This document shows, in pieces, positions 7,038-15,028 of a stretch of DNA of 64,000 nt. How positions within the stretch are numbered: position 1 is the stretch's first letter; every line of letters begins with the position of its first letter. The notes beneath the pieces are model-generated. The model searched no databases. It saw only the letters and a program-made list of their open reading frames with translations, and had not been told where the DNA came from. Source of the stretch: an uncultured Eubacteriales bacterium (lineage in GTDB: Bacteria > Bacillota > Clostridia > Christensenellales > CAG-138); NCBI GenBank assembly GCA_900544555.1, contig UQWD01000003.1, positions 1-64,000 of the forward strand. Direction: 5' to 3'. The translations under genes and the position numbers were made by a program.

Positions 7038-7607
7038 TTGCCATTATATGATAATTATGAAAATGAAATAGAAATTAATATACAAGAACAATTATATCAG
7101 GCCATAGGTTTAGCTATTGCAAAATGTCATGAGATTGAAAGTTTATTTTCCAAGTCTTTTGTATTTGCTGTGTCAAAAAAGCAGCAAAAGAAATATAACA
7201 CTATTTTGGATTTTTTTAATGGTTGGGAGAAAAAAACTTTTGGTAATTTAATTCATTCTATGCAAGAAGCATTTGAAATTGATGAAACTATCAAGCTTGC
7301 GCTAAATGTTTTTCTTGATATGCGCAATCAGTTAGTTCATGGTATTACAACAAAACCAAAATACGATATATCAACGGACTGGGGACAAAGGGAATTAATT
7401 AGTTTTCTGGATTTGTTTTTATCTTTATGTGACCCCATATTTAATATTGCAGCATCATGTATAGAGTTTAGTATTGCATTTGCTAACGAATACCTAATTG
7501 ATGATAGTGCTAACAAAATCCCAATTGATCAGAATGATGAATTATTATCCCTCTTTATTAATACATTTAAGCTGAAGATTAATGAGCTGTCATTCCCACC
7601 ATTTTAG
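7038..7607 (+). CDS. HEPN-like protein, possible RNase toxin
   Basis: A mostly helical 189-residue protein with RNQLVHG at residues 96-102. R-x4-H followed by Gly is the HEPN-domain signature found in RNase toxins of toxin-antitoxin and abortive-infection systems. The preceding segment ETIKLALNVFLDMRNQLVHG has the usual helix-motif layout. The TTG start at 7038 has no convincing ribosome site, and the frame is open back to 6954, overlapping the previous gene in a shifted frame. This could be translational coupling or a frameshift that split one gene. AT-rich composition indicates acquisition. Confidence 0.5.
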   Translation: MPLYDNYENEIEINIQEQLYQAIGLAIAKCHEIESLFSKSFVFAVSKKQQKKYNTILDFFNGWEKKTFGNLIHSMQEAFEIDETIKLALNVFLDMRNQLVHGITTKPKYDISTDWGQRELISFLDLFLSLCDPIFNIAASCIEFSIAFANEYLIDDSANKIPIDQNDELLSLFINTFKLKINELSFPPF

Positions 7608-7749
7608 TTATAGCGTTTGTGCTACGCAAACCTTACCCAGCAAGCATAAGTGTCTTGCTCGAACTTGCTTAACTATTTCGATATGATCAGAGGATTAATC
7701 ACGCTAGTTTAAAATATATAGATAAAGCGTTCGGATTTGACCCATCCCG

Positions 7750-7759
7750 CTCCGCCAAA
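7750..7759. other. Second copy of the tRNA-tail repeat (possible att site)
   Basis: CTCCGCCAAA here matches the tRNA-Ser 3' end at 6498-6507. It marks the right limit of the AT-rich two-gene island. Confidence 0.35.
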
Positions 7760-7760
7760 G

Positions 7761-7799
7761 TGGACAAGTTCTTGATTGCAGGGGGTTTGTCCATTTTTC
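7761..7799 (+). terminator. Terminator-like hairpin with U-run
   Basis: TGGACAA (7761-7767) pairs with TTGTCCA (7787-7793) across a 19-nt loop and is followed by TTTTTC. It lies about 150 bp after the HEPN-like gene. Confidence 0.4.
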
Positions 7800-7894
7800 T
7801 TCCGAATTTCAGCGCATAACCTGCAATTTTATGTAAAGATGAGTAAATGTTTTATACTGCTTATGTCTTAACGACCGCTGACGCGATAATGTCC

Positions 7895-8710
7895 CTACCC
7901 TAAAACATTCAGCTTTTCAACCGCCGCGGCGTTTTTCCACCGCTTAACCGATATGATAGCGGCAATCACCGTTAGCCCAAAGAGTACCGCGATGGATATG
8001 TATGGCGGGCAAACTGGCGGCTTATTAAAACAGCTGTAGAGTAAAGATGTATAATGCGAGAAAGGGTTCAGCGAATAAAGAATGCGGCTTGTGTATGAAA
8101 CGCTGCTGAAAATATTATAAAGCGGCGTTGTCATAACGATGACCATGTAAAGCATATTGATTATTGGTTAGGCCATGTTCGTGTTTGGTATAATTCCGCC
8201 TACGACGATGGAGACGAAGCTTAAAAAGAGAAACGATAAAATCAGTACGCCCAAAAGCGCAGGTGAGTTTATGGCAATGCCGCTCAAAAGCGCAAGCGCC
8301 GCTAAAGCCAACGCGAATGGAAGCATCACGATGAAATGAAATAAACTTTGCCCTAAGAAAACGAAAATTGGCCGTACCTTAAACGTCGCGTACATTTCAA
8401 TCGTAGTTATGCCGTTGCTTAACGCGATTGAGGCCGACTGCATATTGATAAAGATTGAGATCGACATCAAGCAGAAAAGGTCCAAAGCATAATCCGCGGC
8501 GCTCTTTAACCCGCCGCTGGATACAATGCTTATTATAAGGTATGTAGCTGGGAAAACGATTACCATCATCAGATACTGCATGAATTTGAGCCGCAATCGT
8601 TTTAACGCTGATCCATATGGAGGTTGAGACAGCTTTGAGCATAAACCCCTCCAGTTAACAACCGTTTTAGCATAAATAAGATTCCTTCGTAGAATGCCGG
8701 GTGTTCGCAT
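7895..8710 (-). pseudogene. Decayed ABC-2-type permease
   Basis: Six or so hydrophobic helices and an uninterrupted family-like sequence can be read, but an in-frame TAA interrupts it at 8168-8170, between NTNMA and PIINMLYM. A CAA-to-TAA change would explain it. The N-terminal part (LKRLRLKFMQYLMM onward) lacks a good start, and the frame upstream contains jumbled sequence from the ATPase. The intact ancestor was the membrane half of a peptide or drug exporter. With the nonsense codon removing the last ~85 residues the product is unlikely to work. Confidence 0.7.
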
Positions 8711-8799
8711 TCCAGCCCCAGTTTTTCCGACGCTCGAAATCTCATTAAGCGCCGCAAGCATTTGTACAACATCTTGCGTGACAAGCTTAAAATCGCGCC

Positions 8800-9530
8800 C
8801 GTTACGCCGAACGCGCGGCAGGAGGCTAAAGGCGCATCGGCCGCCGCATCCGCTTTCGCAGCCGTGATTAAGCAGCGGCAAAAATCCGTTTTAATGTCTG
8901 CCGGCTTACCGTGAAATACGATTTCGCCCTTCTTCATCAATACAAAGGATGAGCCAACCAGCTTTATTTTAGAAATATCATGTGAAGCGATTAAAACGGC
9001 AGCGCCTTTATCCCTTTCTTCGCAAACGATACTCCAGATGTTCTCCATGGATAATATATCGGCCATGGCGGTAGCCTCGCCGAGTATCAAATAAGGCTAA
9101 TCCTGGGCTAAAGCGCAGGAAACTGATAAAAGCTTTTTTTGTCCGCCCTAGAGGGCGTAGGTATATTGCTTCGCAATTTGAGAAAGCCCGGTTCTCTCAA
9201 GCCCGCCTCGGCCCGGGCCAAGGCGGGTTTTTTACTTATTCCGATGTAATAGAGGGCGGCGAGGACCGTTTCGCAAACGGTCAGGGCGGGGTATATCGCG
9301 GGAAACTGCGGAACGTAGGCAACTTTGCTCGAATCGTTTTTTATGCCGTCAATGGTTATGCCGCCGCCGGTTTTCAACACGCCGAGGATTTGCTGAATCA
9401 GCGTGGTTTTCCCGGAACCGTTTGGGCCGACTAGCCCGACGGCTTCACCGGGCTCTACGGACTGGCTGACGCTTTGGTTTGCCCTTATACCGTTCGGATA
9501 CGTTTTTGACATATTATCAACGCTTAACAT
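8800..9530 (-). pseudogene. Decayed ABC transporter ATPase
   Basis: The 5' part from the ATG at 9530 is clean: MLSVDNMSKTYPNG, Walker A GPNGSGKTT, Q-loop VAYVPQFPA. The copy then breaks. After a frameshift near 9150, the ABC signature reads L-stop-GGQKK, a second stop follows in ALAQD-stop-PYL, and Walker B reads LILGEAT instead of LILDEAT. The D-loop and H-loop (IASHDIS) remain readable. Several independent lesions mean long-standing decay. It lies 7 bp from the SPASM remnant upstream and is followed by the dead permease. Confidence 0.8.
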
Positions 9531-9537
9531 TGCTTTT

Positions 9538-9768
9538 TCATACTCCCGTAATACTCTTTGATTTATCTTCGATTATAATGGGAAATAATTTTTCACTGCT
9601 TTCCTTTTTACATATATGGCCGTCTATAACGCAGCTCCCATAACAGAGCGCGCCGTATATACAGTTCGACACGCAAGGAGCGGATTCATATATGTTTTTA
9701 TACCAATTGATACTGTGATTCAATAACTCCGCATCCTTACTTATAGACTTAAACTTTATTTTACTAAA
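9538..9768 (-). pseudogene. C-terminal remnant of a radical-SAM/SPASM peptide maturase
   Basis: About 75 codons are open with no start codon or ribosome site. The readable product has five cysteines spaced C-x3-C-x5-C-x3-C-x6-C in APCVSNCIYGALCYGSC and just after it. The C-x5-C-x3-C core matches the SPASM auxiliary iron-sulfur cluster motif at the end of radical-SAM enzymes that modify ribosomal peptides. The radical-SAM core itself (CxxxCxxC) is missing. Directly upstream of a decayed ABC exporter, it suggests the ruin of a peptide-maturation and export cluster. A free Cys-rich peptide gene is the less likely alternative. Confidence 0.5.
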
Positions 9769-9860
9769 ATTTTATAAATAGATCTAAAAACCGATTTGAT
9801 ATAAACATTGCGATTTGACTCATATTATCACATAAACTCCTTTTGCTGTGTGCATTTATA

Positions 9861-9886
9861 AAAAAGACGGGTTAACCGCCTTTTTT
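9861..9886. terminator. Bidirectional terminator hairpin
   Basis: AAAAAGACGG (9861-9870), loop GTTAA, then CCGCCTTTTTT: a stem with one mismatch flanked by A- and T-runs, usable on both strands. Confidence 0.55.
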
Positions 9887-9966
9887 ATTTAATATATACG
9901 GTTATACTCGGTTTTGCCCGGAAAGCTAAATAACTTCATTAACACTTTTTTTATTCGACCTGTACA

Positions 9967-10045
9967 GGTAAGCGGAGATAGCGGCTAATAGTGTAAGTGT
10001 AAATGAAAGGGAGTCAGAAGTGACGGCTATTTAACTCCGCTTACC
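9967..10045. repeat. Long-range inverted repeat with inner stem
   Basis: GGTAAGCGGAG (9967-9977) is perfectly complementary to CTCCGCTTACC (10035-10045). Inside, ATAGC pairs with GCTAT, leaving a loop of about 40 nt. The rest of 9887-10310 has no convincing gene. The structure could be a small RNA, an attenuator or a recombination remnant. Confidence 0.4.
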
Positions 10046-10311
10046 CGCAGTAGTTATCATCGTGATACTTAATATCCATTACGAGCGTGAAAAGTTACGC
10101 TCAAGCGAAAAATATATTTTAACCGGATTTAGTGCCGAGAATAAAGGAAGCGAAGCCGGTATCCATTTATTGCATATATTTAACTCGTTGTTTAGCATAT
10201 ATTGCGCGCCTCCTATGAAACCTTCTTGGGACGGTATTATAGAGGCATAATTGCTTTATGGAAATGTGATATAACCGAGCTTTGCTCCAAACGCTTGCCG
10301 CGCCATGCTTA

Positions 10312-10340
10312 TTGACAGTAACCGCTTTTTTTGCTAAAAT
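10312..10340 (+). promoter_or_regulatory. Consensus promoter of the MarR-ABC operon
   Basis: TTGACA (10312-10317), exactly 17 bp, then TAAAAT (10335-10340). It lies 50 bp before the MarR start and immediately upstream of the putative operators. Confidence 0.75.
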
Positions 10341-10341
10341 A

Positions 10342-10370
10342 GTTAAGCGTTTAACAGTTAGACGTTTAAT
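10342..10370. promoter_or_regulatory. Tandem 14-bp MarR-type operator
   Basis: GTTAAGCGTTTAAC (10342-10355) is a near-palindrome. One base later a related 14-mer, GTTAGACGTTTAAT (10357-10370), repeats it with 11 of 14 identities. They cover the transcription start region right after the -10 box, where repressor binding would block transcription. Autoregulation by the following MarR protein is inferred. Confidence 0.5.
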
Positions 10371-10390
10371 ACAACAGGAGGACGAACATA

Positions 10391-10870
10391 ATGCCGCGTT
10401 TGAATCCCATTGTTTGCAGGCTTAACCGGCTTGAAATACTGCGGCGCATAAATCTCCAGCGGGCAATAAACGATATTGAGCTTTATAAGGGGCAGCTTCC
10501 GCTGCTGGAATACGTTATTGAGTACGGCGGCTGCACACAAAACCAGATTGCCGAGGCGCTTCATGTAACGCCTGCGTCGGTCGCTCTTTCTACAAAACGT
10601 ATGCAGATGGCGGGTCTGCTGGAGAAAAACGTTGATGAAACGAATTTGCGCTGCAAGCGGCTTACCGTTACCGATAAGGGCAGGGATATTGCCGTCAGGT
10701 GCCGCGCCGCGTTCGACAAACTGGACGGACGTATGCTGCGCGATTTTTCACCTGAGGAGACGGATCTGTTCAAGTCGCTTTTAGATAAGGCCATCGCCAA
10801 CATCGATACGGACAGGGAAGAGTTCTACCGCTTCCGTCAAAGGATGTTCGAGCTGGATAACAAGCTATAA
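10391..10870 (+). CDS. MarR-family transcriptional regulator
   Basis: A 159-residue winged-helix protein. The HTH lies in TQNQIAEALHVTPASVALSTKRM (about residues 49-71), and the wing contains RLTVTDKGRDIA, the canonical MarR ending of the DNA-binding domain. The flanking helices would form the dimer interface. AGGAGG precedes the ATG. It begins the operon with two ABC half-transporters 21 bp downstream, the standard arrangement in which a MarR repressor controls a drug exporter and is released by the drug. The ligand is unknown. Confidence 0.9.
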   Translation: MPRLNPIVCRLNRLEILRRINLQRAINDIELYKGQLPLLEYVIEYGGCTQNQIAEALHVTPASVALSTKRMQMAGLLEKNVDETNLRCKRLTVTDKGRDIAVRCRAAFDKLDGRMLRDFSPEETDLFKSLLDKAIANIDTDREEFYRFRQRMFELDNKL

Positions 10871-10891
10871 TTAATGGGGGAATGTATCGAT

Positions 10892-12622
10892 ATGCTAAAA
10901 AGAATGTTACCCTATGTTAAGGGGCATCGGCTTCAAACCGTTCTATCCGCAGTTACCATCATATTGGAGGTGATATTGGAAGTATATATTCCATATATCA
11001 TGGCCGATGTGATTAATATCGGCATTAACGGCGAGGGTGGGATGCCTTTTATTCTTGCCGCCGGCGGCAAGATGATCGGCCTTGCCGTGCTTTCACTTTT
11101 CTTCGGCGTGGTAAGCGCTCGGTTCGCGGTTCTGGCAAGCACGGGTTTCGCACGTAACCTCAGGCGCGCCCTTTTCTATAAGGTTCAGGATTATTCCTTT
11201 GCGAATGTGGATAAATTCAGCACGGCTTCGCTTATTACACGGCTTACGACGGATGTTAACAACACGCAGCAGTCGTTTATGATGTCCATCCGCATGCTTA
11301 TCCGCGCCCCGGTGATGCTGGTGAGCGCCACGGTTATGGCGCTTAGCATCAACGCGGATATGGGCGTTGTCTTCGCTTTCGCGCTCCCTGTTCTTAGTAT
11401 ATCGCTTGCGGTTATCGCTGTGAAGGCCTTTCCCCGGTTTCAGGCGATGCTCAAGAAGTACGACGGCATGAACCGCGACGTGCAGGAAAACCTTACGGCT
11501 ATCCGGGTGGTCAAGGCGTTTGTGCGCGGCGAATATGAAACCGATAGGTTCGCTTCCTCAGCGGACGAGGTTCGCGCGGCCCAGCTTAAGGCCGAAAGGG
11601 TGCTCATCTGGAATATGCCCATAGCGCAGTTCGTCCTGTACGCATGTATGATAGCGACCTGCTGGATTGGCGGTAACAATATTATCGCCGGTAGGATGCA
11701 GGCGGGAGATTTAATGAGCTTTATCAGTTATCTTGCCCAGATACTCAACGCCCTGATGATGATATCCATGGTATTTGTCAACCTGGTGCTTTCACGCGCG
11801 TCCATAACCAGAATCGGGGAGGCGCTTGACGAAAAAATCGATATTCGGGACGACGGCGCGGAGGAATCGCTTAATGTGCGCGACGGGTCAATTGCGTTTA
11901 AAAACGTGACCTTCAGCTACTCAAAAAAACCCGATAACCTTACGCTCAGCCATATCAGCCTTTCCATACTATCTGGGGAAACCATAGGCGTAATAGGCGG
12001 CACGGGATCTGCCAAAACCACGCTTGTACAGCTTATACCCAGGCTTTACGATACGCTCAGCGGCTCTGTGGAGGTGGGTGGCCGGGATGTGCGTGATTAT
12101 AAAATCGACCGTCTGAGGGACGCGGTATCCATGGTGCTGCAAAACAACGTGCTTTTTTCAGGAACCATACGCGACAATCTCCGCTGGGGCAACCCCTCCG
12201 CCACGGACGAACAGATTGAGGAAGCCTGCCGGGCCGCGCAGGCGCATGAATTCATTATGTCGTTTCCGGATGGTTACGATACGAATTTGGGTCAGGGAGG
12301 CGTCAATGTATCCGGGGGCCAAAAGCAAAGGCTGTGCATTGCCCGCGCATTGCTGAAAAAGCCGAAGATCATTATTCTTGACGACAGCACGAGCGCGGTC
12401 GACACGGCTACGGACGCGGCCATACGATCCGCGCTGCGCAATCAATTAAGGGATACAACCACGATTATCATCGCTCAACGCATTGCGTCCGTAATGGATT
12501 CGGACAGAATTGTCGTGCTTAACGACGGCATGATTGAGGCTGTAGGCACGCACGAGGAGCTGCTTAAGACCAATCATATTTATCAGGAAGTTTATAATTC
12601 CCAGCAAAAGGGGGTGGCTTAA
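10892..12622 (+). CDS. Heterodimeric ABC exporter half-transporter, degenerate-site subunit
   Basis: A 576-residue fusion of six transmembrane helices (about 1-310) and an ATPase domain. Walker A is GGTGSAKTT, the signature VSGGQKQRL, and Walker B IIILDDSTSAVD, where Asp replaces the catalytic Glu. That substitution marks the degenerate half of asymmetric heterodimers such as TM287/288 or BmrCD. I prefer the ATG at 10892 over 10874 because GGGGGA lies between them. The partner starts 1 bp after its stop. Role: multidrug or lipid export, gated by the second subunit. Confidence 0.88.
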   Translation: MLKRMLPYVKGHRLQTVLSAVTIILEVILEVYIPYIMADVINIGINGEGGMPFILAAGGKMIGLAVLSLFFGVVSARFAVLASTGFARNLRRALFYKVQDYSFANVDKFSTASLITRLTTDVNNTQQSFMMSIRMLIRAPVMLVSATVMALSINADMGVVFAFALPVLSISLAVIAVKAFPRFQAMLKKYDGMNRDVQENLTAIRVVKAFVRGEYETDRFASSADEVRAAQLKAERVLIWNMPIAQFVLYACMIATCWIGGNNIIAGRMQAGDLMSFISYLAQILNALMMISMVFVNLVLSRASITRIGEALDEKIDIRDDGAEESLNVRDGSIAFKNVTFSYSKKPDNLTLSHISLSILSGETIGVIGGTGSAKTTLVQLIPRLYDTLSGSVEVGGRDVRDYKIDRLRDAVSMVLQNNVLFSGTIRDNLRWGNPSATDEQIEEACRAAQAHEFIMSFPDGYDTNLGQGGVNVSGGQKQRLCIARALLKKPKIIILDDSTSAVDTATDAAIRSALRNQLRDTTTIIIAQRIASVMDSDRIVVLNDGMIEAVGTHEELLKTNHIYQEVYNSQQKGVA

Positions 12623-12623
12623 T

Positions 12624-14513
12624 ATGCCTCCGGGAAACTCGAGCCAGGCAAACCGGTTCAGAAAGCCCAAGAACGCCAAGGCGACGCTGCGCCGTATCAT
12701 GGGCTATTTTAAAAGCTATAAGCTTGAGCTTGCGATGGTAACGTTTTTTATTGTTATCAGCGCGGCGGCAAACGTTGCGGGGACTTATATGCTCCGCCCG
12801 ATAATCAACGATTATATTATGCCGCTTGTCGGCAGGCAGAACCCCGATATGTCCGGCTTTATCCGCATATTGGCTATAATGGCCGCTATGTATACCGCCG
12901 GCGCTGCAGCTATCTATGCGTATAACAGACTGATGATCCGCGTTGCTGCCGGCACGCTTTACCGTATGCGCTCGGAGATGTTCGCACACCTTCAAAGGCT
13001 TCCTGTAAGCTTCTTTGACAAGCATACGCATGGTGAAATCATGAGCCGCTTTACAAATGATACGGACGCCATGCGCGAGCTCTTGAGCAACGGTGTACCG
13101 CAGCTTATCAACTCCACGGCGAGGATTCTCGGGGTTTTCGCCATGATGCTTATTATCAGCCCGCTGCTTACGCTAATCGCGCTCGTCATGCTTGGCGTTA
13201 TGCTTTTGACCGTCCGGCTGCTCACTAAAAAGAGCGGGTTTTACTTTAAAAAGCGGCAGAAGTCGCTCGGCGAGGTGAACGGTTATATTGAGGAGATGAT
13301 CGAGGGGCAGAAGGTTGTAAAGGTATTCTGCCATGAGGAGGCCGTGCGCGCGGATTTTGACGCGATTAACGACGAGCTTAGCGAGGCCACCGCGAGCGCG
13401 AACACCTGGTCCATCATCCTCATGCCCATTATGGGGAACCTGTCCCATCTTCACTACGCGATAACCGCGGCGGCAGGCGGATTGATGGCCGTGAGCGGTA
13501 TGCTGGATTTAGGCGCCATAGCCTCCTTCCTTCAATACAGCCGCAATTTCTCCATGCCCATAACGCAGCTTTCCCAGCAGTTCAACTCAGCAATGAGCGC
13601 GCTGGCGGGGGCCGAACGCATATTTGAAATGCTCGATGAGGCGAAGGAAGCGGACGGCGGGGATGTTACGCTGGTATACGCGGATGTAAATGAAAAAGGG
13701 GAAGTCGTCGAGTCAGAAAAGCGAACGGGCGCGTGGGCATGGAAGATCCCCGAGGATGGGCGAATCCGATACGCGCGGCTTGCGGGCGACGTAAGGTTCC
13801 ACAGCGTCACGTTCAGCTATGATGGCGATAGAAACGTTCTACACGACGTATCGCTTTACGCAAGGCCGGGGGAGAAAATAGCGTTCGTTGGCTCGACAGG
13901 GGCGGGCAAGACGACGATAACCAACCTCATTAACCGCTTTTACGACGTTCAGCATGGCGAGATAACGTATGACGGCGTGCCCATCGTACGCATAAGGAAA
14001 GACGATTTGAGGAAATCGCTTTCAATGGTGCTTCAGGATACGCATTTATTTACGGGTACCGTACGCGATAATATACGATACGGCAGGCTCAACGCCTCGG
14101 ACGCGGAGGTTGAGGCTGCGGCAAAGCTTGCGAACGCGCATTATTTCATATCCCATCTTCCGCAGGGATACGATACCGTGATAACCGGGGACGGCGGCAA
14201 TTTAAGCCAGGGCCAGAGGCAGCTTCTCGCCATCGCCCGCGCGGCGGTTGCGGATCCCCCGGTGTTGATTCTTGACGAGGCGACAAGCTCCATCGATACC
14301 CGTACCGAGGCTTTAATCGAGAAGGGTATGGATAAGCTTATGGTGGGGCGTACCGTATTTGTAATAGCGCACAGATTATCCACCGTTCGTAATTCTAACG
14401 CGATTATGGTTTTGGAAAACGGTGAAATTATTGAGAGAGGAAACCATGAACAGCTACTGAGCCAGCGCGGCAAGTACTATCAGCTTTATATGGGTATGTT
14501 TGAGTTATCATGA
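12624..14513 (+). CDS. Heterodimeric ABC exporter half-transporter, catalytic subunit
   Basis: A 629-residue half-transporter with six membrane helices and an ATPase domain. Walker A is GSTGAGKTT, signature LSQGQRQLL, Walker B PPVLILDEATSSID with an intact catalytic Glu, and the H-loop VIAHRLSTV. Between membrane and ATPase domains there is a ~50-residue linker (about 345-395) seen in TM288-type subunits. Together with the upstream degenerate subunit it forms one functional exporter. AAGGGGG lies 9 bp before the ATG. MarR control is inferred from operon position. Confidence 0.9.
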   Translation: MPPGNSSQANRFRKPKNAKATLRRIMGYFKSYKLELAMVTFFIVISAAANVAGTYMLRPIINDYIMPLVGRQNPDMSGFIRILAIMAAMYTAGAAAIYAYNRLMIRVAAGTLYRMRSEMFAHLQRLPVSFFDKHTHGEIMSRFTNDTDAMRELLSNGVPQLINSTARILGVFAMMLIISPLLTLIALVMLGVMLLTVRLLTKKSGFYFKKRQKSLGEVNGYIEEMIEGQKVVKVFCHEEAVRADFDAINDELSEATASANTWSIILMPIMGNLSHLHYAITAAAGGLMAVSGMLDLGAIASFLQYSRNFSMPITQLSQQFNSAMSALAGAERIFEMLDEAKEADGGDVTLVYADVNEKGEVVESEKRTGAWAWKIPEDGRIRYARLAGDVRFHSVTFSYDGDRNVLHDVSLYARPGEKIAFVGSTGAGKTTITNLINRFYDVQHGEITYDGVPIVRIRKDDLRKSLSMVLQDTHLFTGTVRDNIRYGRLNASDAEVEAAAKLANAHYFISHLPQGYDTVITGDGGNLSQGQRQLLAIARAAVADPPVLILDEATSSIDTRTEALIEKGMDKLMVGRTVFVIAHRLSTVRNSNAIMVLENGEIIERGNHEQLLSQRGKYYQLYMGMFELS

Positions 14514-14520
14514 CCGCTCG

Positions 14521-14557
14521 GCGCTCATGGGCCCCTAAGTTAAACGCCCATGAGCGC
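14521..14557 (+). terminator. Perfect 12-bp hairpin after the exporter operon
   Basis: GCGCTCATGGGC (14521-14532) pairs with GCCCATGAGCGC (14546-14557), 7 bp after the stop. There is no strong U-run. Confidence 0.55.
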
Positions 14558-15028
14558 TCGCTTAGATATTGATTGGCGTATACATCGCCTGAGTACGGAA
14601 GCTTGATTTATCATGTATATTATTCAATCGGCTCAACTCAGACTGCTGATTGAAAACAATATATTACCGTTAATTTTGTGATGCGCGGCAATCGAAGCTG
14701 TCTGATTAATAAATATGAATCGCTTGTTTTTTAGCTTGCCGACGTATTCTTGAAATGTTCGACGCGATAATCGACACGAAACGCCTTTCTTTTTTCTTGA
14801 CTAATTATTGTTTATAAAGTAATATTAAGTTAAGTTGAAATATAGGTTATTCTTAAGACCTCTAGACGTTTCAATAATTTAACACGTAAATAGGTGTATA
14901 TGTATAATTTCTTTGTGGATGGTGGTGGTTCCACGTCCATTTCCGGCGACAGACGCGGTTGAGAACCGTATTCGATTTATTTTCAAATAATTTAACATAC
15001 TGTGATGAGAAAGAAAGGAGCTTTCATT
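14558..15028. other. Gene-free rho leader region
   Basis: About 470 bp with no coding frame. Near the rho start, CGGTT-GAG-AACCG (14956-14968) forms a small hairpin, and a GGTGGTGGTTCCACG stretch just upstream can also fold. Rho is often autoregulated through its leader, so an attenuator is possible but not shown. Confidence 0.35.

Noticed and set aside
9538..9723. 61-residue Cys-rich frame read as a free peptide precursor next to an exporter
   Set aside because: The frame is open further upstream with no ribosome site, and the C-x5-C-x3-C spacing matches a SPASM cluster remnant better than a leader-core precursor.
10062..10250. 62-codon plus-strand frame
   Set aside because: It begins with a GTG without a ribosome site in a region of inverted repeats and has no family resemblance.
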